Below the pieces are notes generated by a model. It was not told the origin of the DNA. It searched no databases and saw only the letters and a program-made list of their open reading frames with translations. From assembly GCF_947258525.1 (NCBI RefSeq), contig NZ_CAMYIP010000171.1:1-40075 (forward strand): a DNA stretch of 40,075 nucleotides. The letters are read 5' to 3'. The position numbers were made by a program, and so were the translations under genes. This stretch comes from an uncultured Eudoraea sp. (GTDB lineage Bacteria > Bacteroidota > Bacteroidia > Flavobacteriales > Flavobacteriaceae). Shown in pieces: positions 18,237 to 27,674 of this stretch; the first letter of the stretch is position 1, and the number at the start of each line of letters is the position of its first letter.

Positions 18237-20543
18237 TTAATTCAAACGGTAGCGCATTCCTAAAAACCCTCTCATTCCCTGATTTGGGCCATAGACATAA
18301 GAGGGATCAAAAGTAAGACCATACGGGTTATCTGCAGTAGGGATGGCATTACCTGAATTGTCAAATTGAACATTTTTATCGAAGGGATCATTGGCCCTCG
18401 CTATAATAAACGGGTTGCCCCTGTTAGGAGTCCAATCCAACAGGTTTTTTATTCCTCCATAAAATTCAAAATTTTTCACACCGGAATATGTAAATTGAAT
18501 ATTTTGAATACTCCAGGTTGGAGAATATTCCTGTCTGGGATCGAGCTCACTCAAAAGCGGGAGGCGCATCGGCCCATATAAGTTGCCGGTATAATCCACA
18601 GACAGATTAAGCGTTCTGAAGGCATAGGATATACTCCAGGTTCCGCTATAACTTTCGGTAAGGATTTGCCTTTGGGTAACACCGTTTGTAGTATTACTTA
18701 CATCCATTAAAGTAGCTCCTAATAATATTTTTAGTCCTACTGGGAACGCTAAATCCAGGTTAGCACTTATTCCCTTGGAAACAGATTTGCCTTCCAGATT
18801 TCTATAGATTATTAAATTGGGATTGGTATCATAATCCGGCAGAATAACATTATTGAAATAGGTGTAGAAGGCTGAGGCATCCAAACCTATAAATGTTCCA
18901 TCATTGCTGTATATTTTCTTAAGGTAGTTAATATTCACATTAATGGAACGCTCAGGTTTCAGATCTTCTGCAATGACTACTTCTCTTGCACCGGTTAAAG
19001 CTGCGTGTTCTTCAGTAAAAAGGTTAACAACCCTAAATCCGGTACCCGTATTCAGGCGGAATAAATCATTGTCCGTAATTTTCCATTTATAGGCTAATCT
19101 TGGAGTAAATATAGAACCGTGTCGTTTGTCATAATCATAACGAATACCGGTTAGCAGAGAATGTTTTTTGGAAAAATTTATCTCATCCTGCACAAACAGG
19201 CTTGGTATCCAGACAATGTCTGCTTCGTTATTTCCGGCTATTCCCGAAGTTGCAGGAGTATTATCGTCATAATAATTGTATTTAACTGCAGTTCCAAACA
19301 GAAGATCATGCTTAGCCCAAAGTTTATCCCATGTTAATTGCCCAAAACCAATACGCTGATCTGCCAGATAAGGTGTGTTGCCATATACAGAATTTTGACT
19401 GTGGTCATTATATGACATGGAAAGGAGTATATTTTCTTTGAAGGGCAATTGATATTTTCCAAGTATCTCCCAACGCCTGGTGTAGATGCTCTCGCCATAT
19501 ATTTCATCTCCACCCCTGAATTCGGGGGTCCATTGCATTTCACCACCCCATCTGTCTTCATAAAAAAAACGACCTGCCAATGAAAAAATGCGGTTATTCT
19601 CCCGGTTCAAACTCCATTTTTGAAAAAAGGATACACGATCCTGAAGTGTTAAATCCGTGAAATTATCTCCGTTATCATCAATTGGGTTGTCGTATTTGAA
19701 ATAATTAAGGCCAAGAAGTAAGTTGGAACTACTCCCTAATTCAATTCTTGATCCAAGATCAAGGTTAACTTCACCCCAACCGCTCATAAAGCTATCAGCT
19801 TCAAAAGTAGACGCCTCCAGGGGTTTTTTTGTTATTATATTAATTAGCCCTCCAACTGCTTCACTGCCATATAAGGTAGAAGCAGGCCCTTTGACAATTT
19901 CTATTTGCTCTATCAAAGAATTTGGAATACCAGATAGCCCATATACAGTGCCCAAACCGCTTACAATGGGCATGCCGTCTATTAAGACCAGCGTATATGG
20001 TCCTTCCAGTCCATTAATATGAATATCCCCGGTATTACAGACATTACAATTAATTTGAGGCCGCACACCATTGACGTTTTGAAGGGATTCAAAAATACTT
20101 GGGGTGGGATTTTTTTTAAAGAAGGTAGGTTTATATACTTCAACAGGTACAGGACTTTCCAATCTTTTTACCGGTTTTAAAGTGCCCGTAACCACCATTT
20201 CTTCTAATTGCTCTGATGAAGTCTTGAGAGATATATTAAGAAGCAGCACTTTATTGTTAGCTAAGGTAACTTTTTGGCTAAAAGGAGTGTACCCCAAAAC
20301 AGAAGTCTTAATTTTATAGTTCCCATCGGGAATGTTAGCAATGGTAAACTCACCGTTTCTATCAGAAGATGTACCAAATTCTGTTCCCTGGAGGTAGATA
20401 TTTACAAAAGGCACGGGTATTTCTCCATCCAGAATTACTCCGGTAATTCTATTTTGTTGAGAAAACAAATTTGAAATTCCCAAAAGAGATAGAAGCACAA
20501 ATATGACTATCCTGAAAATAAAGGGATTAACAATGTATTTCAT
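18237..20543 (-). CDS. TonB-dependent outer-membrane receptor, probable metal-complex uptake
   Basis: A 768-residue outer-membrane transporter: signal peptide (about 1-29, ending LFSQ), carboxypeptidase-regulatory-like domain (about 32-107), TonB-box region (EEMVVTG, 114-120), plug, and beta-barrel ending in YRLN. The plug carries a Cys pair, CNVC (Cys166, Cys169), before GDIHINGLEG, which could bind metal or form a disulfide. I start it at the ATG at 20543; a TTG at 20567 would lie inside the operator. It is divergent from a DtxR-family regulator and ZIP transporter, with a palindrome between them. This argues for iron, manganese or zinc uptake, but the ligand is not shown by the sequence. 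Confidence 0.9.
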   Translation of the reverse strand: MKYIVNPFIFRIVIFVLLSLLGISNLFSQQNRITGVILDGEIPVPFVNIYLQGTEFGTSSDRNGEFTIANIPDGNYKIKTSVLGYTPFSQKVTLANNKVLLLNISLKTSSEQLEEMVVTGTLKPVKRLESPVPVEVYKPTFFKKNPTPSIFESLQNVNGVRPQINCNVCNTGDIHINGLEGPYTLVLIDGMPIVSGLGTVYGLSGIPNSLIEQIEIVKGPASTLYGSEAVGGLINIITKKPLEASTFEADSFMSGWGEVNLDLGSRIELGSSSNLLLGLNYFKYDNPIDDNGDNFTDLTLQDRVSFFQKWSLNRENNRIFSLAGRFFYEDRWGGEMQWTPEFRGGDEIYGESIYTRRWEILGKYQLPFKENILLSMSYNDHSQNSVYGNTPYLADQRIGFGQLTWDKLWAKHDLLFGTAVKYNYYDDNTPATSGIAGNNEADIVWIPSLFVQDEINFSKKHSLLTGIRYDYDKRHGSIFTPRLAYKWKITDNDLFRLNTGTGFRVVNLFTEEHAALTGAREVVIAEDLKPERSINVNINYLKKIYSNDGTFIGLDASAFYTYFNNVILPDYDTNPNLIIYRNLEGKSVSKGISANLDLAFPVGLKILLGATLMDVSNTTNGVTQRQILTESYSGTWSISYAFRTLNLSVDYTGNLYGPMRLPLLSELDPRQEYSPTWSIQNIQFTYSGVKNFEFYGGIKNLLDWTPNRGNPFIIARANDPFDKNVQFDNSGNAIPTADNPYGLTFDPSYVYGPNQGMRGFLGMRYRLN

Positions 20544-20558
20544 TTGCCAAATAAAAAA

Positions 20559-20574
20559 TTTAGACAAATCTAAA
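20559..20574. promoter_or_regulatory. Candidate DtxR-family operator
   Basis: TTTAGACAAATCTAAA: perfect 6-bp arms (TTTAGA / TCTAAA) around 4 nt, in the gap between the TonB receptor and the DtxR-family gene. Its length and TTTAG..CTAAA form resemble DtxR/MntR-type boxes. It overlaps TAGATTTG on the minus strand (20565-20572), an exact TAnnTTTG element for the receptor gene, and lies beside the -33 region of the regulator gene, so binding could repress both. Confidence 0.6.
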
Positions 20575-20576
20575 AA

Positions 20577-20606
20577 TTTGTTTGTACAAATAAAAATGTA
20601 TTTTTG
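20577..20606 (+). promoter_or_regulatory. Candidate promoter for the DtxR-family gene
   Basis: TTTG at 20577-20580, an 18-nt spacer, then TATTTTTG at 20599-20606, an exact TAnnTTTG match. The expected transcription start falls at about 20612, nearly at the start codon. Confidence 0.55.
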
Positions 20607-20620
20607 CTAAAATGTTTTTT

Positions 20621-21280
20621 ATGACTCATTCTGAGGAGAATTACATTAAGGCAATATTCCATCTGGCCAACACAGGTATTGAAGTTATTTCAACTAATGC
20701 CCTGGCCGAAAAGATGGAGACCAAACCATCCTCAGTAACTGATATGATGAGAAGGTTATCTAAAAAGGGGCTGGTTCATTACAAAAAGTATCAGGGAGTA
20801 TCACTGACAACCCTCGGTACAAAGACCGCTTTATCAATCATAAGAAAACATCGTTTGTGGGAAGTTTTTTTAGTAGAGAAGTTGGGTTTCACCTGGGATG
20901 AGGTACATGAAATTGCCGAACAACTAGAACATATTAAAAGTGAAAAATTAATTGATAAGCTCGATGAACTATTAGACTTCCCCAAATTTGATCCTCACGG
21001 AGACCCTATTCCGGGTAAAAATGGAGAGTTTATGGAGCATGACAATCAACTGTTGAGTCAATTACCCATAGGTTCTGTGGCACTATGTGTGGGGGTCAAA
21101 GACTCATCTGCGGTATTCCTGAGGTTCCTGGATAAAAATAGTATAGCGCTTGGTAATAAAATGAAGATTATAGAAAAAGAAGAGTTTGATAATTCTTTGC
21201 GAATTCTTCTTAACGAAAGAGAATTACAAATCTCTCAGCAAATAGCCTCTAATTTATACGTTAAAAAGATTGAGTTATGA
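20621..21280 (+). CDS. DtxR/MntR-family metal-dependent repressor
   Basis: A 219-residue metalloregulator: winged helix-turn-helix (about 1-60, with TKPSSVTDMMRRL as the recognition region), a metal-binding dimerisation domain (HRLWEVFLVEKLG, then EVHEIAEQLEHI and FDPHGDPIP), and a C-terminal FeoA/SH3-like domain (about 145-219). The SH3-like domain favours the DtxR/IdeR architecture over short MntR. The usual DtxR Cys before PHG is Asp here (DPHG), so iron versus manganese cannot be assigned. I prefer the ATG at 20621 (MTHSEENY) over the ATG at 20612. The ZIP start codon overlaps its stop (ATGA), so the two are translationally coupled. Confidence 0.92.
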   Translation: MTHSEENYIKAIFHLANTGIEVISTNALAEKMETKPSSVTDMMRRLSKKGLVHYKKYQGVSLTTLGTKTALSIIRKHRLWEVFLVEKLGFTWDEVHEIAEQLEHIKSEKLIDKLDELLDFPKFDPHGDPIPGKNGEFMEHDNQLLSQLPIGSVALCVGVKDSSAVFLRFLDKNSIALGNKMKIIEKEEFDNSLRILLNERELQISQQIASNLYVKKIEL

Positions 21281-22095
21281 TAGAGAATGTCATTAGTTAT
21301 TTTGAATCAATTAATCCTATTCTTGCTGCTTTTTATGCAACACTTTTTACCTGGATTCTTACGGCCTTAGGCGCAGGTCTGGTCTTTTTTTTTAAAACAA
21401 TGAACAGGGCTGTTTTAGATGGAATGCTTGGATTTACCGGTGGGGTAATGGTAGCTGCAAGTTTTTGGAGTCTTCTGGCCCCTGGAATAGAAATGAGCCC
21501 GGGAGAAGGTTTTGTTAAGGTTCTGCCGGCGGCAGTGGGATTTTTACTTGGCGCTGTTTTTATTTATGGATTGGATAAGGTTTTACCGCATATACATATT
21601 AATTTTAAAGAAAGTGAAGGAATAAAAACACCCTGGCACAGGACAACGCTGCTTACACTAGCCATAACGCTGCATAATATTCCTGAAGGTCTTGCTGTAG
21701 GGGTTTTGTTTGGCGGAGTTGCTGCCGGTTTTGAAGGTGCAAATATAGGTGGAGCTGTGGCTTTGGCGCTTGGGATAGGTCTGCAAAACTTTCCCGAAGG
21801 TTTCGCAGTTGCTATGCCTTTAAGAAGGCAAGGGCTTAGCCGTCTTAAGAGTTTTACTTATGGACAAGCATCTGCTATGGTTGAACCCATTGCCGCAGTT
21901 TTAGGTGCATGGGCGGTTCTTACATTCCAACCTATTCTGCCTTACGCCTTGTCCTTTGCTGCCGGAGCAATGATCTTTGTCGTTGTTGAAGAGGTTATTC
22001 CTGAGACGCAGCAAGACAAATACACGGACATCGCAACAATGGGCTTTATTGGAGGTTTTATTATTATGATGGCCTTAGATGTAGGTTTAAGCTAA
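21277..22095 (+). CDS. ZIP-family divalent metal transporter (GufA-like)
   Basis: A 272-residue inner-membrane permease with about eight TM helices, importing zinc, iron or manganese. The two metal-site helices are clear: HNIPEGLAVGVLFGG and QNFPEGFAVAMPL, the paired xNxPEG motifs of the GufA subfamily. A conserved acidic helix (VVEEVIPE) follows. It starts inside the stop codon of the metalloregulator, so supply of the metal and sensing of the metal are made together. It is convergent with the CzcB-like gene, 7 bp apart and with no terminator visible. Metal preference is not readable from sequence. Confidence 0.92.
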   Translation: MIENVISYFESINPILAAFYATLFTWILTALGAGLVFFFKTMNRAVLDGMLGFTGGVMVAASFWSLLAPGIEMSPGEGFVKVLPAAVGFLLGAVFIYGLDKVLPHIHINFKESEGIKTPWHRTTLLTLAITLHNIPEGLAVGVLFGGVAAGFEGANIGGAVALALGIGLQNFPEGFAVAMPLRRQGLSRLKSFTYGQASAMVEPIAAVLGAWAVLTFQPILPYALSFAAGAMIFVVVEEVIPETQQDKYTDIATMGFIGGFIIMMALDVGLS

Positions 22096-22102
22096 TTTAC
22101 CA

Positions 22103-23248
22103 TCACTCCCCCATAAGAGTAAATGCACCCTTAGTTAAAATACGAGGGTTTTCCGGTAAGTCATCCAGATTTTTTATAGCAGTGTAACCCATATATGTTT
22201 CGCCAGTTTCAACTTTTAGCGGTTTAAAACTATAAACGTCATCCTTATTTGTTTCCAGTATTAAGAGGTATGAGGAATCATTTAAGGATACCAGGGCCTC
22301 TGAAGGAATACTTAGGGCTTTTTTATCTGATGTAATAATAGTGGCGTTGACAAACATCCCGGTTAGAAAATTATGTTTGGAAGTATCTTTGAGATGTCCA
22401 TGGACTCGTATCGTTCTGTTTTCTTCTATGGCATTGCCAATTAAATATACTTCTGCCTTATATATTTCTGCAGAAGCTTCCGGTATTTTAAATGTAATTT
22501 CCTGCCCTTTGTGAATCTTCATTATATCCTTTTCAAAAACAGATAATTCTAAATGTATATGGTCATTATCTACAATTTCGATGATTGGGGTTGCAGGTGA
22601 AACATACATCCCCAGAGATACATTTACCTGGGTAATACTACCACTAATGGGCGAATATAGCGTGGAAGTTGTACTAATAATGCCCTTTTCTACATCTGCC
22701 GGTGAAATTCTAAGCAAGTCTAATTGCTTTTGAAGTCCATTATAGGTGGCTTCTGCTTTTTTATATTCACTTTCAGCTTTAAGGAAACTCTTTTGTGATG
22801 AAATTTTTTCCTTAATCAAAATTTGCTGACGCTCATATTCAGATCTCAAATAGGTCAGTTGTTCTTTTATCTCCAGGTATTCTTGTTGTATAGACACAAA
22901 ATCCGGATTTTCAATGGTTACCAATGACTGCCCCTTTGTTATGCGATCTCCAATTAATAAATGTGTATTTTTTATATATCCGCCCATAGTAGCACTAACT
23001 ACAGCTCGGTTTGCAGGGGGCACATCAATTAATCCATTAGCCTTAACCAATTCGGGAAAAGATTTTTCCTCGAGGCCGCCCATGGCCATGCCATTTTGTT
23101 CAAATTGATCACTCGAAAGCTCAATTGTGGTATCTGCAAGCTCCGGATCCTGCTGAGTTTCTGATTTGTCAGCGGTTTCTGCATTTTTACAACTTGAAAT
23201 GCCGATTAGAAGTATAATGGGAATGAAATAGTATATAATACGATTCAT
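22103..23248 (-). CDS. CzcB/CusB-type efflux adaptor lipoprotein
   Basis: A 381-residue periplasmic adaptor for the heavy-metal RND pump encoded just upstream. The lipobox is clear (LLIGISSC, Cys20). It has barrel-sandwich/lipoyl halves (LLIGDRITKGQSLVTIENPD and LYSPISGSITQV) flanking a long alpha-hairpin (about 110-170), then beta-barrel and C-terminal domains. No Met- or His-rich metal-binding tail of the CusB kind is seen. It begins 10 bp after the pump stop codon and is the last gene of the metal export operon. Confidence 0.92.
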   Translation of the reverse strand: MNRIIYYFIPIILLIGISSCKNAETADKSETQQDPELADTTIELSSDQFEQNGMAMGGLEEKSFPELVKANGLIDVPPANRAVVSATMGGYIKNTHLLIGDRITKGQSLVTIENPDFVSIQQEYLEIKEQLTYLRSEYERQQILIKEKISSQKSFLKAESEYKKAEATYNGLQKQLDLLRISPADVEKGIISTTSTLYSPISGSITQVNVSLGMYVSPATPIIEIVDNDHIHLELSVFEKDIMKIHKGQEITFKIPEASAEIYKAEVYLIGNAIEENRTIRVHGHLKDTSKHNFLTGMFVNATIITSDKKALSIPSEALVSLNDSSYLLILETNKDDVYSFKPLKVETGETYMGYTAIKNLDDLPENPRILTKGAFTLMGE

Positions 23249-23258
23249 GACTTAGATT

Positions 23259-26200
23259 TTAATAAGTTAGATAGTTTATGGCAATAACAGTTTGATTGTA
23301 TTCATTAAGGCTTTTTAAGTAATCCAGTTTTATCTCATATGCATTTTCAAGACTTAGGATATACTGGAAATAATTTATTTCTCCGTTTATAAAACTCACG
23401 GTAGCCGTTTTCAAAATTTCGTCTGAGAGGGCTGTACCCTCATCTTCATAATATTTCAGTGCCTTTTCCTGCTTAATTAATTTAGCATTAAGTGACGCAT
23501 ATTCAATGTTTAATTGAACTTCATACTCCTTAGATTCTTCTACTGCAATTTCCCGGGCAATGGAAGACGCCTTAATTTTAGAAGATTGGCCAAAAAACAA
23601 TATTGGAATTTTAAGCCCCAGATAGTAACCAGACAGAGTTTCATTTAAACCGCTGTTTGATCCCTGAAAATAACTTAAACTCAGATCGGGTAGCAGAAGT
23701 TGTTTTTCATAACTACGTTGATTATTAAAGAGATCAACTCTACTCGAATAATATTCTAATTCTAAGCTGTTTTCCAAATCCTCAGGACTCAATTTAACTT
23801 TCTTTTGAAAAGCCAGTCCAATATTTATGCTGTCTTCGACCTGGACAACCTTAATTAAATTTCTATAAGCCAGCACAACGTCTTGCGTTGCTTCCTCTAA
23901 TTTAATTTCTATTTGTTTTTGTCTGGACTGAGTGGTTATTTTTTCCAGGTAGTTAGTTTCTCCGAGTTCAAATCGGCGCTCGGCGATTGCTGCGAAATTC
24001 CGAAACAGGCTATCAATTTGCTTATAAATAAATTCCCTCTCTTTGGTATATTGATATTCATAAAATCTTGAAGTAACCTTCTTTTTCAAAATTTTCTTTT
24101 GAACTTCATAAGCACTGGATTCTAGATCTAAACCAGCCTTGTTTACCTTTTTTTTGGAGAAATAAACCGTTGGAAAGAGGAAGTCCTGTTCTACTCCGAA
24201 TACACCTATGGGTTCCCCATTGATAGCAATATTATTTTGGTCATACTCGTAGTAAATTCTGGTTTTGTCAAAACTGAAAGCACTGGATATCATGGCATCA
24301 GATTTGCTAACTCTTAAGGATTTTGCTTTTAAGCCCGCGTTATTTTCTAATGCAATTTCTACTAATCCATCTAATGTTAAACCACTTTCCTGTGCATTTA
24401 AAAAAGGTGTAAAAAGTGTTGTTGCGATAAGAAGCTTATAGGACTTGTTCTTTTTTAAAAGTCCTTTAAATACCGGCTTCCCCGGTTTATTAAAGATACT
24501 ATATAATACCGGCAGTACAATAAGTGTCAATAGTGTTGCACTTACCAGGCCACCTATGACAACTGTTGCCAGGGGGCGCTGAACTTCAGCGCCAACATTT
24601 GTAGAAATTGCCATTGGCAAAAACCCTAATGCAGCTGCCGATGCAGTAAGTAACACGGCCCTCAGCCGATCTTTTGTGCCCTGAATAATTAGTGCTTCCA
24701 TACTCCCAAATTTTTCTATATTAAGTTCTTTAAAATGTTCTATTAAAACTATGCCGTTTAGAACAGCAATACCAAAAAGTGCAATAAAGCCTACTCCTGC
24801 GGAAATACTAAATGGTAAATCTCTTAACCATAATAGTAAAACTCCTCCAACGGATGCCAGTGGAATTGCAGTAAAAATCATTAGTGTTTCTTTGAAGGAT
24901 TTAAAAGCCAGAAAGAGCATTACAAAAATTAATATTAAAGCAATTGGGACCGCAACCAATAATCTGGATCTCGCACTTTGAAGATTTTCAAATTGTCCAC
25001 CATAGCTTATAGTATATCCTACTGGTAGGGTTATATTATCATCTATTAATTTTTGTGCATCATTAACTACTGACTGCAAATCACGGTTACGAACGTTTAT
25101 TCCTACTACTATCCTTCTTTTAGTATCATCTCGGGAAATTTTGGCGGCTCCTTTTTGATATGTGATATCAGCCAGTTCACTTAGTGGTATTTTACCATTA
25201 GAGGGGATATCGACATATAAATTTTTGAGATTTTCAATATCCTGCCTATTTTCATTCGTAAGGCGGACCACCAAATCAAACCGCTTCTCACCTTCATAAA
25301 TATTCCCCACTTTTCTTCCGGCAAAGCCCATGGCAACCATATCATTGAGTTCTTTGATATTCAGGTTATAACGAGCAATTTTTTCGCGATCGTACTGGAC
25401 ATTCATTTGAGGCAGGCCAACTATTTTTTCAACAGTTATGTCTGCAGCCCCATCGACATTTTCAATTAATGATTTTATTTCATTCCCCTTTTTGCTGAGG
25501 ATTTCCAGATCTTCTCCAAATATTTTGATCGCAATATCTGCCCTTACACCTGTTATCAATTCGTTAAACCTCATTTCAATAGGTTGGGTAAATTCTACTT
25601 CAATACCCGGTAGTATGGAGAGGGCTTCTTTGAACTTATTGGCCAATTCATCCTTGGTTTTGGCTGATACCCAATCACTTTTCGACTTCAAAATTATTAT
25701 GACATCACTCTCTTCCATAGACATAGGGTCTGTAGGCACTTCTGCCGCTCCTATCCTGGTCACTACCTGCTTTACTTCCGGAAAATTATCCAGTAGGATT
25801 TGCTCTATCTTCGTGGTTGTTTCTACCGTTTTTGTCAATGATGTTCCTGTTTTTAAAACAGGCTGTATTACAAAGTCGCCTTCATCCAATGTGGGGACAA
25901 ATTCACCACCCAGGGATATAAATAGGGGTACGGTTAAGGCCAGGACAAGAGCTGCCAGACTTAACACCAATCTTTTACGTTCAAATCCCCAATGTATTAT
26001 GGGATCAAAAGATTTATTTAGCCATCTCATCAGTCTAAATGAAATGTTCTTTTTTGAAGTATCAGAGGGTTTCAGGAACAAAGACGCCATTACCGGAACA
26101 TACGTAAAACACATGATCATTGCACCTATCAGAGCAAAGCTAAAAGTTAAGGCCATGGGCCGAAACATTTTACCTTCAACGCCACTAAGTGATAAAATAG

Positions 26201-27596
26201 GGATAAAGACAATCAGGATAATTAACTGGCCAAAAATCGCCGAATTCATCATTTTAGACGCCCCTTGATACGTTATTTTATCTCTGAATTTTGACTGATC
26301 AGTCCTGGAAAGTCTGTACAATTCATCTTTTTTGACGGTAATTTGAAATGCTATGAATTCTACTATAATTACCGCTCCGTCTATAATAATTCCAAAGTCT
26401 ATTGCCCCCAGACTCATTAAATTGGCATCCACATTAAATAAATACATCAGGGACAAAGCAAAGAGTAAACTAAGCGGAATAACGGAAGCAACCACCAGGC
26501 CCGATCTTAAATTTCCCAACAGCAGGACTACAACAAAGATCACAATCAGGCATCCAAAAATCAGATTCTCTGTAACTGTAAATGTCGTTTTACCAATAAG
26601 TTCACTTCTATCCAGAAAGGCATTTATTTGTATACCTTCCGGTAAACTCTTTGAGATTGAGGATACCCTGTCTTTAACGGCATCAATAACCTCTTTGGAA
26701 TTTGCATTTTTAAGCATCATTACCTGTCCCAGTACTTTTTCACCTTCCCCATTAGCCGTGATAGCTCCAAAACGCGTTGCACTTCCAAACCCCACTTTAG
26801 CGACATCCTTTATATAAATAGGGATTGAATTCTCTTTTTTTACTACAATGTTTTTAATGTCATCCAAAGAAGAAACTAAACCTTCACCCCGAATAAAATA
26901 AGCCTGATTTACTTTTTCAATATATCCTCCGCCTGTTACACTATTGTTTAATTCAAGGGCATTTATAACCTCCTTAGCCGTAACGTTCATCGCATTTAGT
27001 TTTTCTGTACTAATTGCGACTTCATATTGTTTTAAAAAACCTCCCCAGGTGTTAACTTCAACAACTCCGGGAATACCTGAGAGTTGTCTTTTAACAATCC
27101 AGTCCTGTATGGTTCTCAGGTCTGTAGTTGAGTATTTCCCCTCATATCCGGGTTTTACATCCAGTATGTATTGATAGATTTCACCTAAACCTGTGGTGAT
27201 AGGCCCCATTTCCGGGGTGCCAAAACCTTCAGGAATTTTTTCCGAAGCCGACTTAATTTTTTCAGCGATCAACTGCCGGGGAAGGTAAGTTCCCATATCA
27301 TCATTAAAGACAATGGTAACTACTGATAGGCCAAATTTGGAGATAGATCTTATTTCCTGAACACCGGGTAAATTAGCCATTTCAAGTTCTACCGGATAGG
27401 TAATAAATTGCTCCATTTCCTGGGTAGACAGGCTTCTTGAGGTAGTGATTACCTGTACCTGGTTATTCGTAACATCCGGAACGGCGCCAATAGATATCCG
27501 GAGGAGGGAATAAAGCCCAAAACCCACTAAAAATAAAGTGAATAGTAGAATAATAAATTTCTTCTGAATACTGAATTCTATAATACGAGATAACAT
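23259..27596 (-). CDS. czcA: CzcA-type heavy-metal RND pump fused to a TolC-like channel
   Basis: A 1445-residue single frame. Residues 1 to about 1040 are a complete CzcA/HME-RND pump, with TM4 reading DFGIIIDGAVIIVE, closest to the zinc/cobalt/cadmium HME1 pattern rather than the copper/silver one. Residues 1070-1445 are a TolC/CzcC-like outer-membrane efflux domain. Between them a positive segment (LLKKNKSYK) leads into a hydrophobic stretch ending FLNAQ (1067-1069), which looks like a signal peptide with a cleavage site. No ATG, GTG or TTG start is seen in this linker, so the fusion is real at the DNA level. Substrate metal is inferred from motif and context only. It lies between the His-rich protein and the CzcB-like adaptor. 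Confidence 0.93.
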   Translation of the reverse strand: MLSRIIEFSIQKKFIILLFTLFLVGFGLYSLLRISIGAVPDVTNNQVQVITTSRSLSTQEMEQFITYPVELEMANLPGVQEIRSISKFGLSVVTIVFNDDMGTYLPRQLIAEKIKSASEKIPEGFGTPEMGPITTGLGEIYQYILDVKPGYEGKYSTTDLRTIQDWIVKRQLSGIPGVVEVNTWGGFLKQYEVAISTEKLNAMNVTAKEVINALELNNSVTGGGYIEKVNQAYFIRGEGLVSSLDDIKNIVVKKENSIPIYIKDVAKVGFGSATRFGAITANGEGEKVLGQVMMLKNANSKEVIDAVKDRVSSISKSLPEGIQINAFLDRSELIGKTTFTVTENLIFGCLIVIFVVVLLLGNLRSGLVVASVIPLSLLFALSLMYLFNVDANLMSLGAIDFGIIIDGAVIIVEFIAFQITVKKDELYRLSRTDQSKFRDKITYQGASKMMNSAIFGQLIILIVFIPILSLSGVEGKMFRPMALTFSFALIGAMIMCFTYVPVMASLFLKPSDTSKKNISFRLMRWLNKSFDPIIHWGFERKRLVLSLAALVLALTVPLFISLGGEFVPTLDEGDFVIQPVLKTGTSLTKTVETTTKIEQILLDNFPEVKQVVTRIGAAEVPTDPMSMEESDVIIILKSKSDWVSAKTKDELANKFKEALSILPGIEVEFTQPIEMRFNELITGVRADIAIKIFGEDLEILSKKGNEIKSLIENVDGAADITVEKIVGLPQMNVQYDREKIARYNLNIKELNDMVAMGFAGRKVGNIYEGEKRFDLVVRLTNENRQDIENLKNLYVDIPSNGKIPLSELADITYQKGAAKISRDDTKRRIVVGINVRNRDLQSVVNDAQKLIDDNITLPVGYTISYGGQFENLQSARSRLLVAVPIALILIFVMLFLAFKSFKETLMIFTAIPLASVGGVLLLWLRDLPFSISAGVGFIALFGIAVLNGIVLIEHFKELNIEKFGSMEALIIQGTKDRLRAVLLTASAAALGFLPMAISTNVGAEVQRPLATVVIGGLVSATLLTLIVLPVLYSIFNKPGKPVFKGLLKKNKSYKLLIATTLFTPFLNAQESGLTLDGLVEIALENNAGLKAKSLRVSKSDAMISSAFSFDKTRIYYEYDQNNIAINGEPIGVFGVEQDFLFPTVYFSKKKVNKAGLDLESSAYEVQKKILKKKVTSRFYEYQYTKEREFIYKQIDSLFRNFAAIAERRFELGETNYLEKITTQSRQKQIEIKLEEATQDVVLAYRNLIKVVQVEDSINIGLAFQKKVKLSPEDLENSLELEYYSSRVDLFNNQRSYEKQLLLPDLSLSYFQGSNSGLNETLSGYYLGLKIPILFFGQSSKIKASSIAREIAVEESKEYEVQLNIEYASLNAKLIKQEKALKYYEDEGTALSDEILKTATVSFINGEINYFQYILSLENAYEIKLDYLKSLNEYNQTVIAINYLTY

Positions 27597-27609
27597 AATC
27601 CATGGAATA

Positions 27610-27624
27610 ATGATTGATAATCAT
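27610..27624. repeat. Short inverted repeat upstream of the CzcA fusion gene
   Basis: ATGATT / AATCAT arms around GAT, in the 78-bp gap between the small His-rich gene and the pump. It could be an operator or an mRNA hairpin, or chance in AT-rich DNA. Confidence 0.3.
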
Positions 27625-27674
27625 GCATAATTAAAAAGGAAAATTATGCCTGTGAAAAAATAAACCAAGATAAT

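Noticed and set aside
18202-18237. A dedicated carotenoid gene cluster
   Set aside because: Only a prenyl synthase and lycopene cyclase are present; phytoene synthase, desaturase and hydroxylase are absent and the neighbours are unrelated.
23259-24389. A separate tolC gene starting inside the CzcA frame
   Set aside because: The linker contains no ATG, GTG or TTG suitable for a start before the signal-like segment, and the frame is continuous with the pump.
25438-26268. 276-codon open frame antisense to the CzcA fusion
   Set aside because: It lies wholly within a clearly conserved RND gene on the other strand. Its product has no recognisable domain and a low-complexity Ser/Ile/Asn composition typical of an antisense shadow.
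26353-26817. 154-codon open frame antisense to the CzcA fusion
   Set aside because: Same reason: antisense to conserved pump sequence, no family match.
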